60,980 nt of DNA from Halobacteriales archaeon QS_4_69_34 (GTDB taxonomy: Archaea > Halobacteriota > Halobacteria > Halobacteriales > Halococcaceae): contig PXRN01000036.1 in NCBI GenBank assembly GCA_003021045.1, forward strand, positions 1 to 60,980. Direction: 5' to 3'. Of this stretch, positions 37,802 through 47,650 are shown in pieces; the stretch's first letter is position 1, and each line of letters starts with the position of its first letter. The position numbers and the translations under genes are program-made. The notes below the pieces were generated by a model. The model searched no databases. It had not been told where the DNA came from and saw nothing but the letters and a program-made list of their open reading frames with translations.

Positions 37802-37996
37802 ATGGTCCAACGGCACAGCCGCTACGAGAAGGCCCGGATCATCGGCGCGCGGGCGCTCCAGATCGCCTACGGTGCGCCACTGCTGGTGGAGACGAGTACG
37901 ACGGAGCCGATCCTGATCGCCGCCGAGGAGTACGACGCGGACGTCCTCCCCTTTACGATCAGGCGGGACGACCGCGCGGGCGGTGATCGGGAGTGA
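37802..37996 (+). CDS. RNA polymerase subunit K
   Basis: 64 residues, [20 protein letters not shown] then [20 protein letters not shown], the RpoK/Rpb6 core. Its TGA overlaps the enolase GTG start (GTGA). The tRNA-Pro seen between rpoK and eno in some haloarchaea is not here. Confidence 0.9.
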   Translation: MVQRHSRYEKARIIGARALQIAYGAPLLVETSTTEPILIAAEEYDADVLPFTIRRDDRAGGDRE

Positions 37997-39210
37997 CGCT
38001 CGCCACCGAGGTGCGCCTCCGGCGGGTGCTCGACTCGCGGGGGAACCCGACCGTGGAGGCCACGGTCCGCACCGAGTCGGGCGGGTTCGGCCGCGCGGCG
38101 GCCCCGAGCGGCGCGAGCACCGGTGCATACGAGGCCATCGAGCTCCCGGCGAGGGAGGCCATCGCGGCCGCCCGCGAGCGCGCCGTCCCGCGCATCGAGG
38201 GGCAGGTGTACGCCGGCGACCAGCGATCGGTCGACGCGGCCCTGCGCGGGGCCGACGGCACCGAGGACTTCTCGACGATCGGTGCGAACAGTGCAGTAGC
38301 GATCTCGATGGCCGCCGCGACGGCCGCCGCCGACGTGCTCGGCGCGCCGCTCTACCAGCACCTCGGAGGTGCGTTCCGGGGCGAGGGCTTTCCCACGCCG
38401 CTGGGCAACGTGATCGGCGGTGGCGAGCACGCCGCCCGTTCGACCGACGTCCAGGAGTTCCTCGCCGCGCCGGTGGGCGCACCGAACGTCGCCGACGCGG
38501 CCTTCGCCAACGCCCGCGTCCACGGGGTCGTCGGCGACCTGCTCGACGAGCGGGGCCTGTCGACCGACAAGGGCGACGAGGGGGCGTGGGCTCCGGCCGT
38601 CGACGACGAGACGGCGTTCGAAGTGCTGGACGAAGCGACCGGGAGGGTCGCCGAGGAGGTGGGCTTCGAGATCGCCGTCGGCCTCGACGTGGCCGCAGCG
38701 GAGCTCTACGACGCCGACGCCGATACGGGCGCGGGGGGCGTCTACCGCTACAGCGACGCCGAGCGCACGCCCACCGAGCAGGTCGAGTACGTCGCCGGCC
38801 TCGTCGCCGAACACGACCTCGTCTACGTCGAGGACCCGCTCGACGAGGAAGACTTCGAGGGGTTCGCCGACCTCACCGCCCGGGTGGGTTCGGCGACGCT
38901 GGTCTGTGGCGACGACCTGTTCGTGACCGACATCAGCCGTCTCGCGCGCGGCATCGAGGCGGGGGCGGCGAACGCGATCCTCGTCAAGCCCAACCAGATC
39001 GGAACGCTCACGGGGGCGTTCGACGCCATCGAGCTCGCCGCACGCAACGGCTACGCGCCCGTGGTCTCCCACCGCAGCGGCGAGACCGAGGACACGACGA
39101 TCGCCCACCTCGCCGTGGCGACCGACGCGCCGTACATCAAGACGGGCGCGGTCGGCGGCGAGCGCACCGCGAAGCTGAACGAACTCATCAGGATCGAGGA
39201 AACCGCATGA
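37993..39210 (+). CDS. eno: Enolase
   Basis: 405 residues, GTG start. [55 protein letters not shown] and the metal and catalytic segments [45 protein letters not shown] and [18 protein letters not shown] are all present. It converts 2-phosphoglycerate to phosphoenolpyruvate. The TGA stop overlaps a micro-ORF that leads to rpsB. Confidence 0.95.
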   Translation: MTLATEVRLRRVLDSRGNPTVEATVRTESGGFGRAAAPSGASTGAYEAIELPAREAIAAARERAVPRIEGQVYAGDQRSVDAALRGADGTEDFSTIGANSAVAISMAAATAAADVLGAPLYQHLGGAFRGEGFPTPLGNVIGGGEHAARSTDVQEFLAAPVGAPNVADAAFANARVHGVVGDLLDERGLSTDKGDEGAWAPAVDDETAFEVLDEATGRVAEEVGFEIAVGLDVAAAELYDADADTGAGGVYRYSDAERTPTEQVEYVAGLVAEHDLVYVEDPLDEEDFEGFADLTARVGSATLVCGDDLFVTDISRLARGIEAGAANAILVKPNQIGTLTGAFDAIELAARNGYAPVVSHRSGETEDTTIAHLAVATDAPYIKTGAVGGERTAKLNELIRIEETA

Positions 39211-39281
39211 CGACACCCACGACACCCACGACACCCACGAGCCGACACGAGCGCGCCGTACCGCCCGGAGGAGCCACATGA
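39207..39281 (+). CDS. 24-residue micro-ORF between enolase and S2
   Basis: An ATG overlaps the enolase stop (ATGA). The ORF reads [20 protein letters not shown] then GGAT, and stops at TGA whose first bases overlap the ATG of rpsB. The Thr-Pro part is encoded by three and a half copies of ACGACACCC. The double overlap suggests a coupling or leader peptide, but chance is possible. Confidence 0.45.
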   Translation: MTTPTTPTTPTSRHERAVPPGGAT

Positions 39282-40147
39282 GCGAGAACGAGGAGGGCCT
39301 CGAAGCCGCCGACTCCGAGATCGAGGAGGAGCCGACCGGCGAGTCGGGGGCCAGACCCGCCTCCGACCCCGAGGAGGGCGTTCGGGAGGAGACCGGGGCA
39401 GCGGAGGAAGGAGCGGCCGCCGCGACGGCCGACGATCACGCGACCGACGCCGCCGACGACGGACCGGCCGACGGCGCGAGCGCGGGAAGCGGGGGAGCCG
39501 AAGGCGACGACGGGGCGGCCGACGACTCCGGACCGACGCTCGACCAGGACGTGATGGACGACGCGGAGGCCGACCTCCTGATCCCGGTCGAGGACTACCT
39601 CGGCGCGGGCGTCCACATCGGCACCCAACAGAAGACCCAGGACATGGAGCGGTTCATCCACCGCGTCCGAACCGACGGCCTGTACGTACTCGACGTCGGC
39701 ACGACCGACGAGCGGATCCGGACGGCCGCACGCTTTCTCGCCGGCTACGACCCCGAGCAGGTGCTCGTCGCCTCCTCGCGCCAGTACGGCCGCTTCCCCG
39801 CCGAGAAGTTCGCCGAGGTCATCGGCGCGCGCGCCCGGACGGGACGGTTCATTCCCGGCACGCTGACGAACCCGGACTACGCGGGCTACATCGAGCCCGA
39901 CGTCTTGGTGGTCACGGACCCCATCGGCGACTCCCAGGCCGTGACGGAGGCGATCACCGTGGGCATCCCGGTGGTGGCGATGTGTGACTCGAACAACTCG
40001 ACGAGCAACGTTGATCTGGTGGTGCCGACGAACAACAAGGGCCGCCGGGCGCTCTCGGTCGTCTACTGGCTGCTCGCCAACGAGACCCTCGACAACCGCG
40101 GCGCGGAGCCGACCTACGCGCTCGACGACTTCGAAGAGGGTATCTGA
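39278..40147 (+). CDS. 30S ribosomal protein S2
   Basis: The 289-residue protein has an unusually long acidic, low-complexity N-terminus (about residues 1-95, Glu/Asp/Ala/Gly). The S2 core follows: [35 protein letters not shown] text, [20 protein letters not shown] and [21 protein letters not shown]2 binds the small-subunit body near S1 sites. The acidic extension is a haloarchaeal trait. Confidence 0.93.
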   Translation: MSENEEGLEAADSEIEEEPTGESGARPASDPEEGVREETGAAEEGAAAATADDHATDAADDGPADGASAGSGGAEGDDGAADDSGPTLDQDVMDDAEADLLIPVEDYLGAGVHIGTQQKTQDMERFIHRVRTDGLYVLDVGTTDERIRTAARFLAGYDPEQVLVASSRQYGRFPAEKFAEVIGARARTGRFIPGTLTNPDYAGYIEPDVLVVTDPIGDSQAVTEAITVGIPVVAMCDSNNSTSNVDLVVPTNNKGRRALSVVYWLLANETLDNRGAEPTYALDDFEEGI

Positions 40148-40412
40148 CCGGTCGGCCGGCCGGACAGTGGTGTCGCACGGAGCAATACCGTGTGAAGACG
40201 GTCGCGGTCGTGTGCTCTTTCTGTGGTAGTACGTCGGCGCGCGGGTCGTCCGGGGCGCGGTCGCGGTGCGGTTTCTCGACTGTACCGGCGCGCGGTCCGC
40301 GGGGTGGCTCGGTGAACGCTTCGGTAGCCCACACGACCGGACGGAGACTCTCGACCGGTCGACGACGATAGTTCGGCGAACGTTTTAGTAGCCATACACC
40401 GAATCGGCGCGC

Positions 40413-41360
40413 ATGAGCGGGGCTGACGCCGGGACTACGGATCTCGACCGAACGGACGCCGATCGAACGGATGCCGACCGAACGGACGTCGGCGTTCAGG
40501 ACTGTGTCGAGTGCGTGCCGCCGGCGGACGCGTTCGCGCTCGTCGGCAACGAGACGCGGCTGTCGATCCTCGAAGCGCTCTGGAACGCCGAGGGAGGACC
40601 CGTGCGGTTTTCCGAACTCCACGCGGCGGTCGGCCTGCGCGACAGCGCGCAGTTCAACTACCATCTGGGAAAGCTCACGGACCAGTACGTCCGTAAGATC
40701 GACGATGGCTACGCGCTCCGCACGGCCGGCGCGAAGGTCGTCCGGGCGATCCTCGCGGGCTCGTTCACCGAGCATCCCCAGCTCGACGCGTTCCCCGTCG
40801 GTGACGACTGCACCCGGTGTGGCGAGGGACTCGTGGCGCGCTACGCGGACGGCATGCTCGCCATCGACTGCCCGGACTGTGGGCGCAAACACGGCGAGTA
40901 CTCCTTCCCGCCGGGCGGGCTCCACGACCGCACACGGGCGGAGATCCTGTCCGCGTTCGACCAGCGGGTGCGCCACCTCCACTGTCTCGCCAAGGACGGC
41001 GTCTGTCCGGAGTGCAGCGGTCGAATGCACACCTCGATCTCCCCGGAGGGCGAGTGCTGTCTCGGGGTCGGCCTCCGGGCCGATCACGTCTGTGAGCAGT
41101 GCCGCCACGAGCTGTGCTCGGCGATCGGTCTGAGCCTGCTCGACCAGTCCGCGGTGGTCGCGTTCCACCGCGATCACGGCATCGACCTCGGGACCACCCC
41201 GTACTGGCGGCTCGACTGGTGTGTGAGCGACGACGCTACCGCCGTGCGCTCGACGGACCCGTGGGAGATCGAGGTCACCATCGAACTCGACGGCGAGACC
41301 CTGCTGGCGACCCTCGACGGCGATCTGACGCTCGTCGACGCCGAGCGCACCGACGCGTAG
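40413..41360 (+). CDS. Winged-helix regulator with zinc-binding C-terminal part (DUF7351-like)
   Basis: The 315-residue protein starts with a short DRTDADRTDADRTD repeat encoded by tandem CGAACGGACGC-type units. An ArsR-like winged helix follows (ALVGNETRLSILEALWNAEG, then LHAAVGLRDSAQFNYHLGKL). The C-terminal half has several Cys pairs (CTRCGEG, CPDCGRK, CPECSGR, CEQCRHELC) that could form zinc ribbons. This arrangement matches the haloarchaeal family I recall as DUF7351. Its own promoter may be GTTTTAGTAG about 25 nt upstream. Confidence 0.8.
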   Translation: MSGADAGTTDLDRTDADRTDADRTDVGVQDCVECVPPADAFALVGNETRLSILEALWNAEGGPVRFSELHAAVGLRDSAQFNYHLGKLTDQYVRKIDDGYALRTAGAKVVRAILAGSFTEHPQLDAFPVGDDCTRCGEGLVARYADGMLAIDCPDCGRKHGEYSFPPGGLHDRTRAEILSAFDQRVRHLHCLAKDGVCPECSGRMHTSISPEGECCLGVGLRADHVCEQCRHELCSAIGLSLLDQSAVVAFHRDHGIDLGTTPYWRLDWCVSDDATAVRSTDPWEIEVTIELDGETLLATLDGDLTLVDAERTDA

Positions 41361-41515
41361 CCGTCGACTGCCCGACTCCGCTCTCCGTCCATCGTTCCGT
41401 CGAGGGCCGCCACCCGCAGTCCGATACTGAAATCGAGTCCAGTAACGGCCCTCGGCCCTCACAGAAATAAATTTCAGATTACACTTATGCTCCCGAGGAG
41501 CCGACGCCTACCTGC

Positions 41516-41783
41516 ATGAGGGCGACCGACTCGTGGCCCCATCGACACGCGGCCGTGCCGGGCAGGCAGGTCGGAGTCCGGGAACTGGTGGCGGCCTCCG
41601 CGCCGGTGGTGTTCGTCCTCACTCTCCTGTGGGCGCGGCCACCCGGTGTTCGCGACCGGCGCGGCCGCGCTCGCCGCCGGAACGGACGCGCTGGCTCGCG
41701 TCGGCACGCGGGTCGTCGGGGCGCGGTCGCCGGAGCGGTACTCGGTCCGCGTTCTCGGCGTGGACGTTCGCGTCGAGCGATAA
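41516..41783 (+). pseudogene. Small membrane-associated protein gene with one frameshift
   Basis: The ATG at 41516 opens VGVRELVAASAPVVFVLTLL in the first frame. One extra base near 41640 moves the rest into another frame, HPVFATGAAALAAGTDALAR then VGTRVVGARSPERYSVRVLG, ending VRVER-TAA at 41781. Together these form an 88-residue protein with one hydrophobic segment. Family unknown. Confidence 0.5.
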
Positions 41784-41836
41784 GCTCCCCGGGGATCGGG
41801 CCCCGCTCGTCTCACGGCGGCGCGGTTGTCCGTACT

Positions 41837-41840
41837 GTTT
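41837..41840 (+). promoter_or_regulatory. T-rich promoter box of mvk
   Basis: TACTGTTTTACCCGG lies about 28 nt before the ATG at 41867. Confidence 0.45.
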
Positions 41841-41866
41841 TACCCGGGCGCGCTGACGGGGCGGGT

Positions 41867-42916
41867 ATGACTACCTCCAGCGCGCCCGGGAAAGTCTACC
41901 TCTTCGGCGAGCACGCCGTCGTCTACGGCGAGCCCGCCATTGCGTGTGCCATCGAACGCCGTGCCACCGTGACGGCGACGGCGCGCTCCGACGGACGGCT
42001 CCGCGTCGAGGCGACCGATCTCACCATCGACGGGTTCGCCGTCGAGTACGGCGGCGACCTCGACGACGCCGGGTCGGTGGACGTGGACGTGCCCCGCGAG
42101 CTCGTCGCGGCCGCGACGGGCTACGTCGAGGGGGCGATCGCGCAGGCCCGCGACGCCGCCGATGCACCCGACGCGGGCTTCGCGGTCGAAATCGAGAGCG
42201 ACCTGCCGCTCGGCGGCGGACTCAGCTCCTCGGCGGCCGTCGTGGTCGCGGCCATCGACGCCACGACCCGCGAGCTCGGCGTCGAACTGAGTGATCGGGA
42301 CCTTGCCGAGCGGGCCTACCGGGTCGAACGCGACGTACAGGCGGGTGGAGCCTCGCGCACCGACACGTTCTGCTCGGCGATGGGCGGCGCGGTCCGCGTC
42401 GAGGGCGAGGACCGCCGGCGGATCGAGGCCCCCGAACTCCCGCTCGTCGTCGGCTACGACGGCGGCGCAGGCAACACCGGCGAGCTCGTCGCGGGCGTCG
42501 GCGCGCTCCGCGAGAAGTACGGCTTCGCCACCGACACGGTGGCGGCGATCGGCGACCTCGTCCGGCGGGGCGAAGGGGCACTCGAAGACGGCGCTCTCGA
42601 CGAGGTCGGCCGGCTGATGGACGTCGACCACGGCCTGCTTTCCGCGCTGGGGGTTTCGGCGCGCTCGCTCGATGCGATGGTATGGGCCGCCCGCGAGGGC
42701 GGCGCGCGCGGCGCGAAGCTGACCGGCGCGGGCGGCGGGGGTTGTGTGGTCGCACTCGAGGGAAGGAGAGCCGCGACGGCCGGCGAAGCAAGGGCCGTGG
42801 CGAACGGGGACGGCGGGGGCAGCGGCACGCTCGACGCGCTCCGGTACGCGCCCGAGTGCGAGCAGGCCTTCCGGGCCGGCCTCGATAGCGAGGGGGTCCG
42901 GGTGGAAGGACCGTGA
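41867..42916 (+). CDS. mvk: Mevalonate kinase
   Basis: The 349-residue GHMP kinase has SSAPGKVYLFGEHAVVYGEP, IESDLPLGGGLSSSAAVVVA (the ATP loop) and KLTGAGGGGCVVALEG (C-terminal GHMP motif). It phosphorylates mevalonate for isoprenoid lipid synthesis. A stop overlap (GTGA) couples it to the next gene, isopentenyl phosphate kinase, a typical archaeal pair. A C-terminal Ala/Gly/Arg stretch (RRAATAGEARAVANGDGGGS) is extra. Confidence 0.93.
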   Translation: MTTSSAPGKVYLFGEHAVVYGEPAIACAIERRATVTATARSDGRLRVEATDLTIDGFAVEYGGDLDDAGSVDVDVPRELVAAATGYVEGAIAQARDAADAPDAGFAVEIESDLPLGGGLSSSAAVVVAAIDATTRELGVELSDRDLAERAYRVERDVQAGGASRTDTFCSAMGGAVRVEGEDRRRIEAPELPLVVGYDGGAGNTGELVAGVGALREKYGFATDTVAAIGDLVRRGEGALEDGALDEVGRLMDVDHGLLSALGVSARSLDAMVWAAREGGARGAKLTGAGGGGCVVALEGRRAATAGEARAVANGDGGGSGTLDALRYAPECEQAFRAGLDSEGVRVEGP

Positions 42917-43722
42917 GCGGGCACGCGACGGGGACGACCGTGCTCAAGCTCGGCGGGAGCGTCGTCACCGAGAAGCGCACCCGCGAAACGGTCGACGAGG
43001 CGTCGCTCACGGCGGCCGTCGGGGCCATCGCGGCCGCGACGGTCGCGGCCGCGGGGACGGACACGTCGGCCGCGGCGACCGACGGGATCGACGACGATCC
43101 CGAGCGGCTGGTGCTCGTCCACGGCGGCGGGAGCTTCGGCCATCCGGCGGCGAGCGAGCACGGGATCAGTAGCGAGGCCGGGAGCCGCGACGCCGGTGCG
43201 GCGCGTGCGGTCCACGGCGCGATGGGGCGGCTGAACGGTCGGGTCGTGGACGCGCTCGCCGATCGCGGCGTTCCCGCTTTCCCTGTGCACCCGCTCTCGC
43301 TGGCCCACCGCGACCGGGAGGGCGACCTCGCGCTGCCCGCCGCTCAGGTCGCGACGATGCTCGACGAGGGGTTCGTGCCCGTCCTCCACGGCGACGTGCT
43401 CGCCCACGCGGGCCGGGGCGTCACCGTGATGAGCGGCGACACGCTCGCGGTCGCGCTCGCCGAACGGCTGGACGCCGGCCGAGTGGGGCTCTGTACTGGC
43501 GTTTCGGGCGTGCTCGACGCCGACGGGCGGGTCGTTGAGCGGATCGATTCGTTCGAGCGGGTGGCCGATTCGCTCTCGGGCAGCGACGCGACCGACGTCA
43601 CGGGCGGGATGGCCGGCAAGGTGCGGGCGCTGCTCGCGCTCGATGCGCCGGCGTCGGTGTTCGGGCTCGACGATCTGGAGGACTTCCTCGCCGGCGGATC
43701 GCCCGGGACGCGGATCGGGTAG
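42913..43722 (+). CDS. Isopentenyl phosphate kinase
   Basis: The 269-residue amino-acid-kinase-fold protein has VLKLGGSVVTEKRTRETVDE, LVLVHGGGSFGHPAASEHGI (with the catalytic His), VLHGDVLAHAGRGVTVMSGD and TGGMAGKVRALLALDAP. It converts isopentenyl phosphate to IPP in the archaeal mevalonate pathway. GTG start overlaps the mvk stop. RNase J and the polyprenyl synthase, which in many haloarchaea follow at once, are 9.6 kb away here. Confidence 0.92.
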   Translation: MSGHATGTTVLKLGGSVVTEKRTRETVDEASLTAAVGAIAAATVAAAGTDTSAAATDGIDDDPERLVLVHGGGSFGHPAASEHGISSEAGSRDAGAARAVHGAMGRLNGRVVDALADRGVPAFPVHPLSLAHRDREGDLALPAAQVATMLDEGFVPVLHGDVLAHAGRGVTVMSGDTLAVALAERLDAGRVGLCTGVSGVLDADGRVVERIDSFERVADSLSGSDATDVTGGMAGKVRALLALDAPASVFGLDDLEDFLAGGSPGTRIG

Positions 43723-43796
43723 ATATCAGGGGAAGCACCGAGGGCCCGAACACGGTCGAGCGAAGGGCCGATAGCGCGGCCTCCGAGCCGCGTCGC

Positions 43797-44933
43797 TCAG
43801 AGGTCCAGCAGCTCACCCGCGATGATGTTGCGCTGAATCTCCGAGGTTCCCTCCCCGATCTGGTAGATCTTCGCGTGGCGGTACTGGCGCTCGACCGGGT
43901 ACTCGCGGGTGTAGCCGTTGCCGCCGTGGATCTGGATCGCGTCGCTCGCCACCTCCTCGGCGATCTCGCTGGCGTAGAGCTTCGCCATGCTCGCCAGCTT
44001 CGTCGGCTTCTCGCCGTCGTCGATGCGCGCGGCCGCATCGTAGGTCAGCCGGCGGGCGTTCTCGACCTTGACGGCCATGTCAGCCAGCTTGTGCTGGATC
44101 GCCTGGAACTGCTGGATCGGCCGGTCGAACTGCTCGCGCTCGCCCGCGTAGTCGATGGCCTCCTCCAGACAGCCCTGTGCGATGCCGAGCGCCTGCGCGG
44201 CGATGCCCACGCGCTCCTGCTCGAAGAACTCCATGAGCTGATAGAAGCCGGCGTCCTCGTAGCCGACGAGGTTGGACTCGGGAACGCGCACGCCGTCGTA
44301 GCGGAGCTGAGCCGTCTCGGAGGCGTTCCAGCCCATCTTGTGGATCTCCGATTCGACCGAAAAGCCCTCCCTGTCGGTCTCGACGACGATCGCGGAGATG
44401 CCGCCGTGGCCCTCCTCGCCCGTGCGACAGGTCGTCAGCACGTAGTCGGCGATCGTCCCGTGGGTGATGAACGTCTTGGTGCCGTCGATGACGTACTCGC
44501 CGTCTTCCTTGCGGGCGGTGGTCTCGATGCTCGCCGCGTCGCTCCCGTGGCCGGGCTCGGTGTTGCCGAGCGCGCCGATGAGTTCCCCGGTGGCTACGCC
44601 CCGGAGGAGCCGCTCCTTCTGGTCTTCGCTCCCGTACTCGGCGATCATGCGGGTGCCGAACTCCGTCCCGAGGGCGGCCAACATCCCGGCGTCGACGCGG
44701 GCGAACTCCTCGGCGAACAGCGCACCTTCGAGCGACCCCATCCCCGCGCCACCGTACTCCTCGGGAATCGAGCCGCCGATCAGGCCGGCATCGACGGCCT
44801 TCTCCCACACCTCGCGGGGCCACTCGCCCGACTCCTCGTGCTCGCGGGCGACGGGCGCGATCTCGGTTTCCGCGAACTCACGAGCGGTCCGGCGAACGGC
44901 ACGCTGGGCCTCGGTCAGCGAGAAGTCGACCAT
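43797..44933 (-). CDS. Acyl-CoA dehydrogenase
   Basis: The 378-residue protein has the N-terminal [20 protein letters not shown], the FAD-binding [40 protein letters not shown] and the C-terminal [20 protein letters not shown] then [20 protein letters not shown] segment. It desaturates acyl-CoA with an FAD cofactor. The acyl-CoA ligase at 46136 could serve the same pathway. A CATAAG box is 28 nt upstream on the minus strand. Confidence 0.9.
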   Translation of the reverse strand: MVDFSLTEAQRAVRRTAREFAETEIAPVAREHEESGEWPREVWEKAVDAGLIGGSIPEEYGGAGMGSLEGALFAEEFARVDAGMLAALGTEFGTRMIAEYGSEDQKERLLRGVATGELIGALGNTEPGHGSDAASIETTARKEDGEYVIDGTKTFITHGTIADYVLTTCRTGEEGHGGISAIVVETDREGFSVESEIHKMGWNASETAQLRYDGVRVPESNLVGYEDAGFYQLMEFFEQERVGIAAQALGIAQGCLEEAIDYAGEREQFDRPIQQFQAIQHKLADMAVKVENARRLTYDAAARIDDGEKPTKLASMAKLYASEIAEEVASDAIQIHGGNGYTREYPVERQYRHAKIYQIGEGTSEIQRNIIAGELLDL

Positions 44934-45138
44934 GCGAGCCCGACGCCCCTCCCCGGCTTATGTCTGCTGCCGACGGCCACACGCCCGGGTGACGCCGACG
45001 TGTCGAGACGGGACGGACGCAGCGAAACGGACGGCAGCCTCCCCCTTCCCCTTTCCCTCCACTCGATCCTTCGCTTCGGTCGCCGGATCCGAAAAGCGAC
45101 GATTTTTGACCGTCGCCCCCCTATACGGGGCGGGAACG

Positions 45139-45816
45139 ATGGTGCTGTTCCCGACTGAGGAGTGGCTCGCGGCCTACGAGCGCCGCCTCGACGGGAGCGG
45201 GGCGTTCTCCGAGGCCGGTTCCGGGCGGGGCGTCGGCTTCGACGGCGACGTCGTCCTCGCCATCCGGGAACTTCCCCTCGAGGAGGCGACGGTACGCGAC
45301 CTCCCCGTGGAGGCGTTCGACGGGCTCCCGCGGACCCTCCGGCGGCCGCTCTCCGCCCTCGCCCTCGACGGCGCGGCGACGCCCGTCGTTCGTTCGCTGT
45401 TCGCCAGCGCCCGCTGGGTCGATCCGGGGATCCCCCTCGCCGATCTGGCGGCGCTCACGAACGGCCGCCACGTCCGGGACGCCCTTCCGGAGCGAACCGC
45501 GGACCTCCTCGAACAGCTCGACCGACACGTCGTCGACGACGCCATCTACGTGTGGGTCGGCCTCGAAGACGGGGATTACACCGGGATCGAGATCGTCGAC
45601 CCGATCGACCGGCGGGACGCCGGGTTCGTCCTCTCCGGGCCGTACTCGGCGTGGGTTGAGATCGTCGACGGCGACCTCGACGTCCCGTCGGCCGTGGCGA
45701 GCAGCGCTCTCACGGTCAGTGGCACGGACGATGTGGGACGCCTCGCCGAGCACGCGGGGACGGTGAAACTCCTCGGCGACGCCGCCGCGAACGTCGAGAC
45801 CACCCGGCTCTTCTGA
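45139..45816 (+). CDS. SCP2-like sterol-carrier family protein
   Basis: The 225-residue protein begins VLFPTEEWLAAYERRLDGSG and ends with VWVGLEDGDYTGIEIVDPID, FVLSGPYSAWVEIVDGDLDV and LTVSGTDDVGRLAEHAGTVK. These fit haloarchaeal proteins with an SCP2 lipid-binding domain. It could bind acyl or lipid groups for the neighbouring acyl-CoA enzymes, but that is inference. ATTTTTGACC lies 32-36 nt before the start. Confidence 0.55.
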   Translation: MVLFPTEEWLAAYERRLDGSGAFSEAGSGRGVGFDGDVVLAIRELPLEEATVRDLPVEAFDGLPRTLRRPLSALALDGAATPVVRSLFASARWVDPGIPLADLAALTNGRHVRDALPERTADLLEQLDRHVVDDAIYVWVGLEDGDYTGIEIVDPIDRRDAGFVLSGPYSAWVEIVDGDLDVPSAVASSALTVSGTDDVGRLAEHAGTVKLLGDAAANVETTRLF

Positions 45817-46135
45817 GACGACGTCCTCGTCGACTACGAGCGGCGACACGGGGACGCGATCGACCGGGCGCCGACGCCTGATACTGTCGGACAGAACCGT
45901 TTCGAAGACGCAGCCGGACTATCCAGCCGCCATCACGCGCTCACTGCCGGTCGATATTCACGTTTTCTCCGAGCATGAGTGTCGCTTGGACCGCTCGGCA
46001 CGGGCTCTCGCGGCCACGGACGGCCACGTGGGGCTCCCGCGGCGGCCGTCGACGGACGTCGGACGGTCGTCGTGACGAACGCGTCGTGGTACCGCTCGGC
46101 ACAAGAGTGAAGCCGCCGCGCGCCGACGCCGGTGC
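45817..46135. other. Intergenic region holding the second copy of the inverted-repeat element
   Basis: Apart from the partial element at 45882-45962, only Arg/Ala-rich shadow frames are seen. On the minus strand the last codons read TLMLGENVNIDRQ-stop, the same end as in copy one. Confidence 0.4.
45882..45962. repeat. Partial second copy of the 98-bp inverted-repeat element
   Basis: Starts with the same 15 bases TACTGTCGGACAGAA and aligns through CGGTCGATATTCACG to the copy at 26967, with about 80 % identity and one 1-bp indel. The right inverted end is missing, replaced by TTTTCTCC. Confidence 0.55.
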
Positions 46136-47650
46136 GTGAACTTCGCCAACCACGTCGACGCCGCCGCGCGCGACCGTCCCGACGCGACCGCGCTCTCGGA
46201 CCCCACCCGCGAGGTAACGTTCGCCGAACTCGCCGGCGAGACGAGCGCCTTCGCCAACGCCATCGCGGAGCTGGGCGTCGAGCCGGGCGAGCGCGTGGCG
46301 CTCTATCTCCCCAACAGCGTCGCGTTCGTCGCCGCGTACTTCGGCGCGATGAAGCGCGGTGCGATCCCGTTCCCGATCAACATGCGGTTCGAGGGCCCGG
46401 AAGTCGAGTACGTCCTGGCGGACGCTGGGGCGACCGCGGCCGTCACTCACGGTCAGTTCGAGGACGCCATCGCCGACGTGGACGTCGATTCCCTCGAGCA
46501 CCTGATCGTCGTCGAGGGCTCCCGAGGGCGGGACTATGGGGATCTCGTGGCGAGCGCCGAGCCCGCGCACTTCGTCCACCCGCGCAAGGAGGGCGAGCTC
46601 GCCGAGCTCGTGTACACCTCGGGGACGACGGGCCGACCGAAGGGGGTCAGACACACCCACGGCAACCTCTCGACGAACGCACGCGGGCTGATCCGCTACA
46701 TGGGCTGGTCGCGTCGAGACGTCGCGCTCACAGTGTGTCCCTGTTTCCACGTCTCCGGGCTGAACGTGACCACGACGCCCTACCTCGTCGCCGGGGCCGC
46801 GAACCACCTGCTCCCCCAGTGGGACCCCGGCACAGCACTGGAGACGATCGAAGAGCATGGCGTGACCTACGTCTTCTTCATCCCGACGATGGTCATCGAC
46901 CTTCTCGATCACGGCAGGATCGAGAGCTACGACCTCGGTACGCTGGAGACGATCGGGGTCGGTGGTTCGCCGATGCCACGGGAGCGCATCGAGGCCGTCG
47001 AGGAGACCTTCGGCGTCACCCTGCTCGAGGGCTACGGCATGACCGAGACCACGCCGCTGGCGGCGATCAACCGGCCCAACCAGGAGGTACGGAAGCCGGG
47101 CAGCATCGGCCCGCCCGCCGAGGAGGTGGTCGACGTGCGCATCGAGGACCCCGAAACCGGCGACGTCGTCGGGGAAAACGAGAAGGGCGAGCTGCTCTGG
47201 CACGGCGACACCGTGACGCCCGGCTACTACGATCTGCCCGCGGAGAACGAGCGCGCGTTCGTCGAGTGCGAGGGCAAGACGTGGCTGCGCTCGGGCGACA
47301 TCGCACGGATGGATTCCGATGGGATGCTGTTCGTCGAGGACCGCCTCGACGACATGCTCATCACCGGCGGCGAGAACGTCTACCCCCGCGAGATCGAGGA
47401 GGTGCTCTACGGGCTCGACGGCGTCGCCGAGGCGGCGGTGATCGGGACACCCGACGACCGGCTCGGCGAGGCGGTGACCGCGATCGTCGTCCGCTCCGAC
47501 GACTCGCTCACCGCCGCGGATATCGAGGCGGCCTGCCGCGACCGGCTGACCGACTACAAGATCCCCCGACAGGTCGAGTTCGCCGAGGAGCTGCCCAAGA
47601 CCTCCACGCGGAAGATCGACAAGGTGGCGCTCCGCGAGCGCTTCGAGTGA
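46136..47650 (+). CDS. AMP-forming acyl-CoA ligase
   Basis: The 504-residue ANL-superfamily protein has motif A3 YTSGTTGRPKGVRHTHGNL, A5 [15 protein letters not shown], the hinge WLRSGDIARMDSDGMLFVED and the catalytic Lys near the end, LPKTSTRKIDKVALRE. It activates a fatty or other carboxylic acid with ATP and CoA. The GTG start fits the usual N-terminus (NFANHVDAAARDRPDATALS). With the acyl-CoA dehydrogenase and SCP2-like protein it forms a likely acyl-CoA metabolism cluster. Confidence 0.9.
   Translation: MNFANHVDAAARDRPDATALSDPTREVTFAELAGETSAFANAIAELGVEPGERVALYLPNSVAFVAAYFGAMKRGAIPFPINMRFEGPEVEYVLADAGATAAVTHGQFEDAIADVDVDSLEHLIVVEGSRGRDYGDLVASAEPAHFVHPRKEGELAELVYTSGTTGRPKGVRHTHGNLSTNARGLIRYMGWSRRDVALTVCPCFHVSGLNVTTTPYLVAGAANHLLPQWDPGTALETIEEHGVTYVFFIPTMVIDLLDHGRIESYDLGTLETIGVGGSPMPRERIEAVEETFGVTLLEGYGMTETTPLAAINRPNQEVRKPGSIGPPAEEVVDVRIEDPETGDVVGENEKGELLWHGDTVTPGYYDLPAENERAFVECEGKTWLRSGDIARMDSDGMLFVEDRLDDMLITGGENVYPREIEEVLYGLDGVAEAAVIGTPDDRLGEAVTAIVVRSDDSLTAADIEAACRDRLTDYKIPRQVEFAEELPKTSTRKIDKVALRERFE

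Noticed and set aside
37797..37992. A tRNA-Pro expected between rpoK and enolase
   Set aside because: The genes overlap by GTGA and no cloverleaf can be folded.
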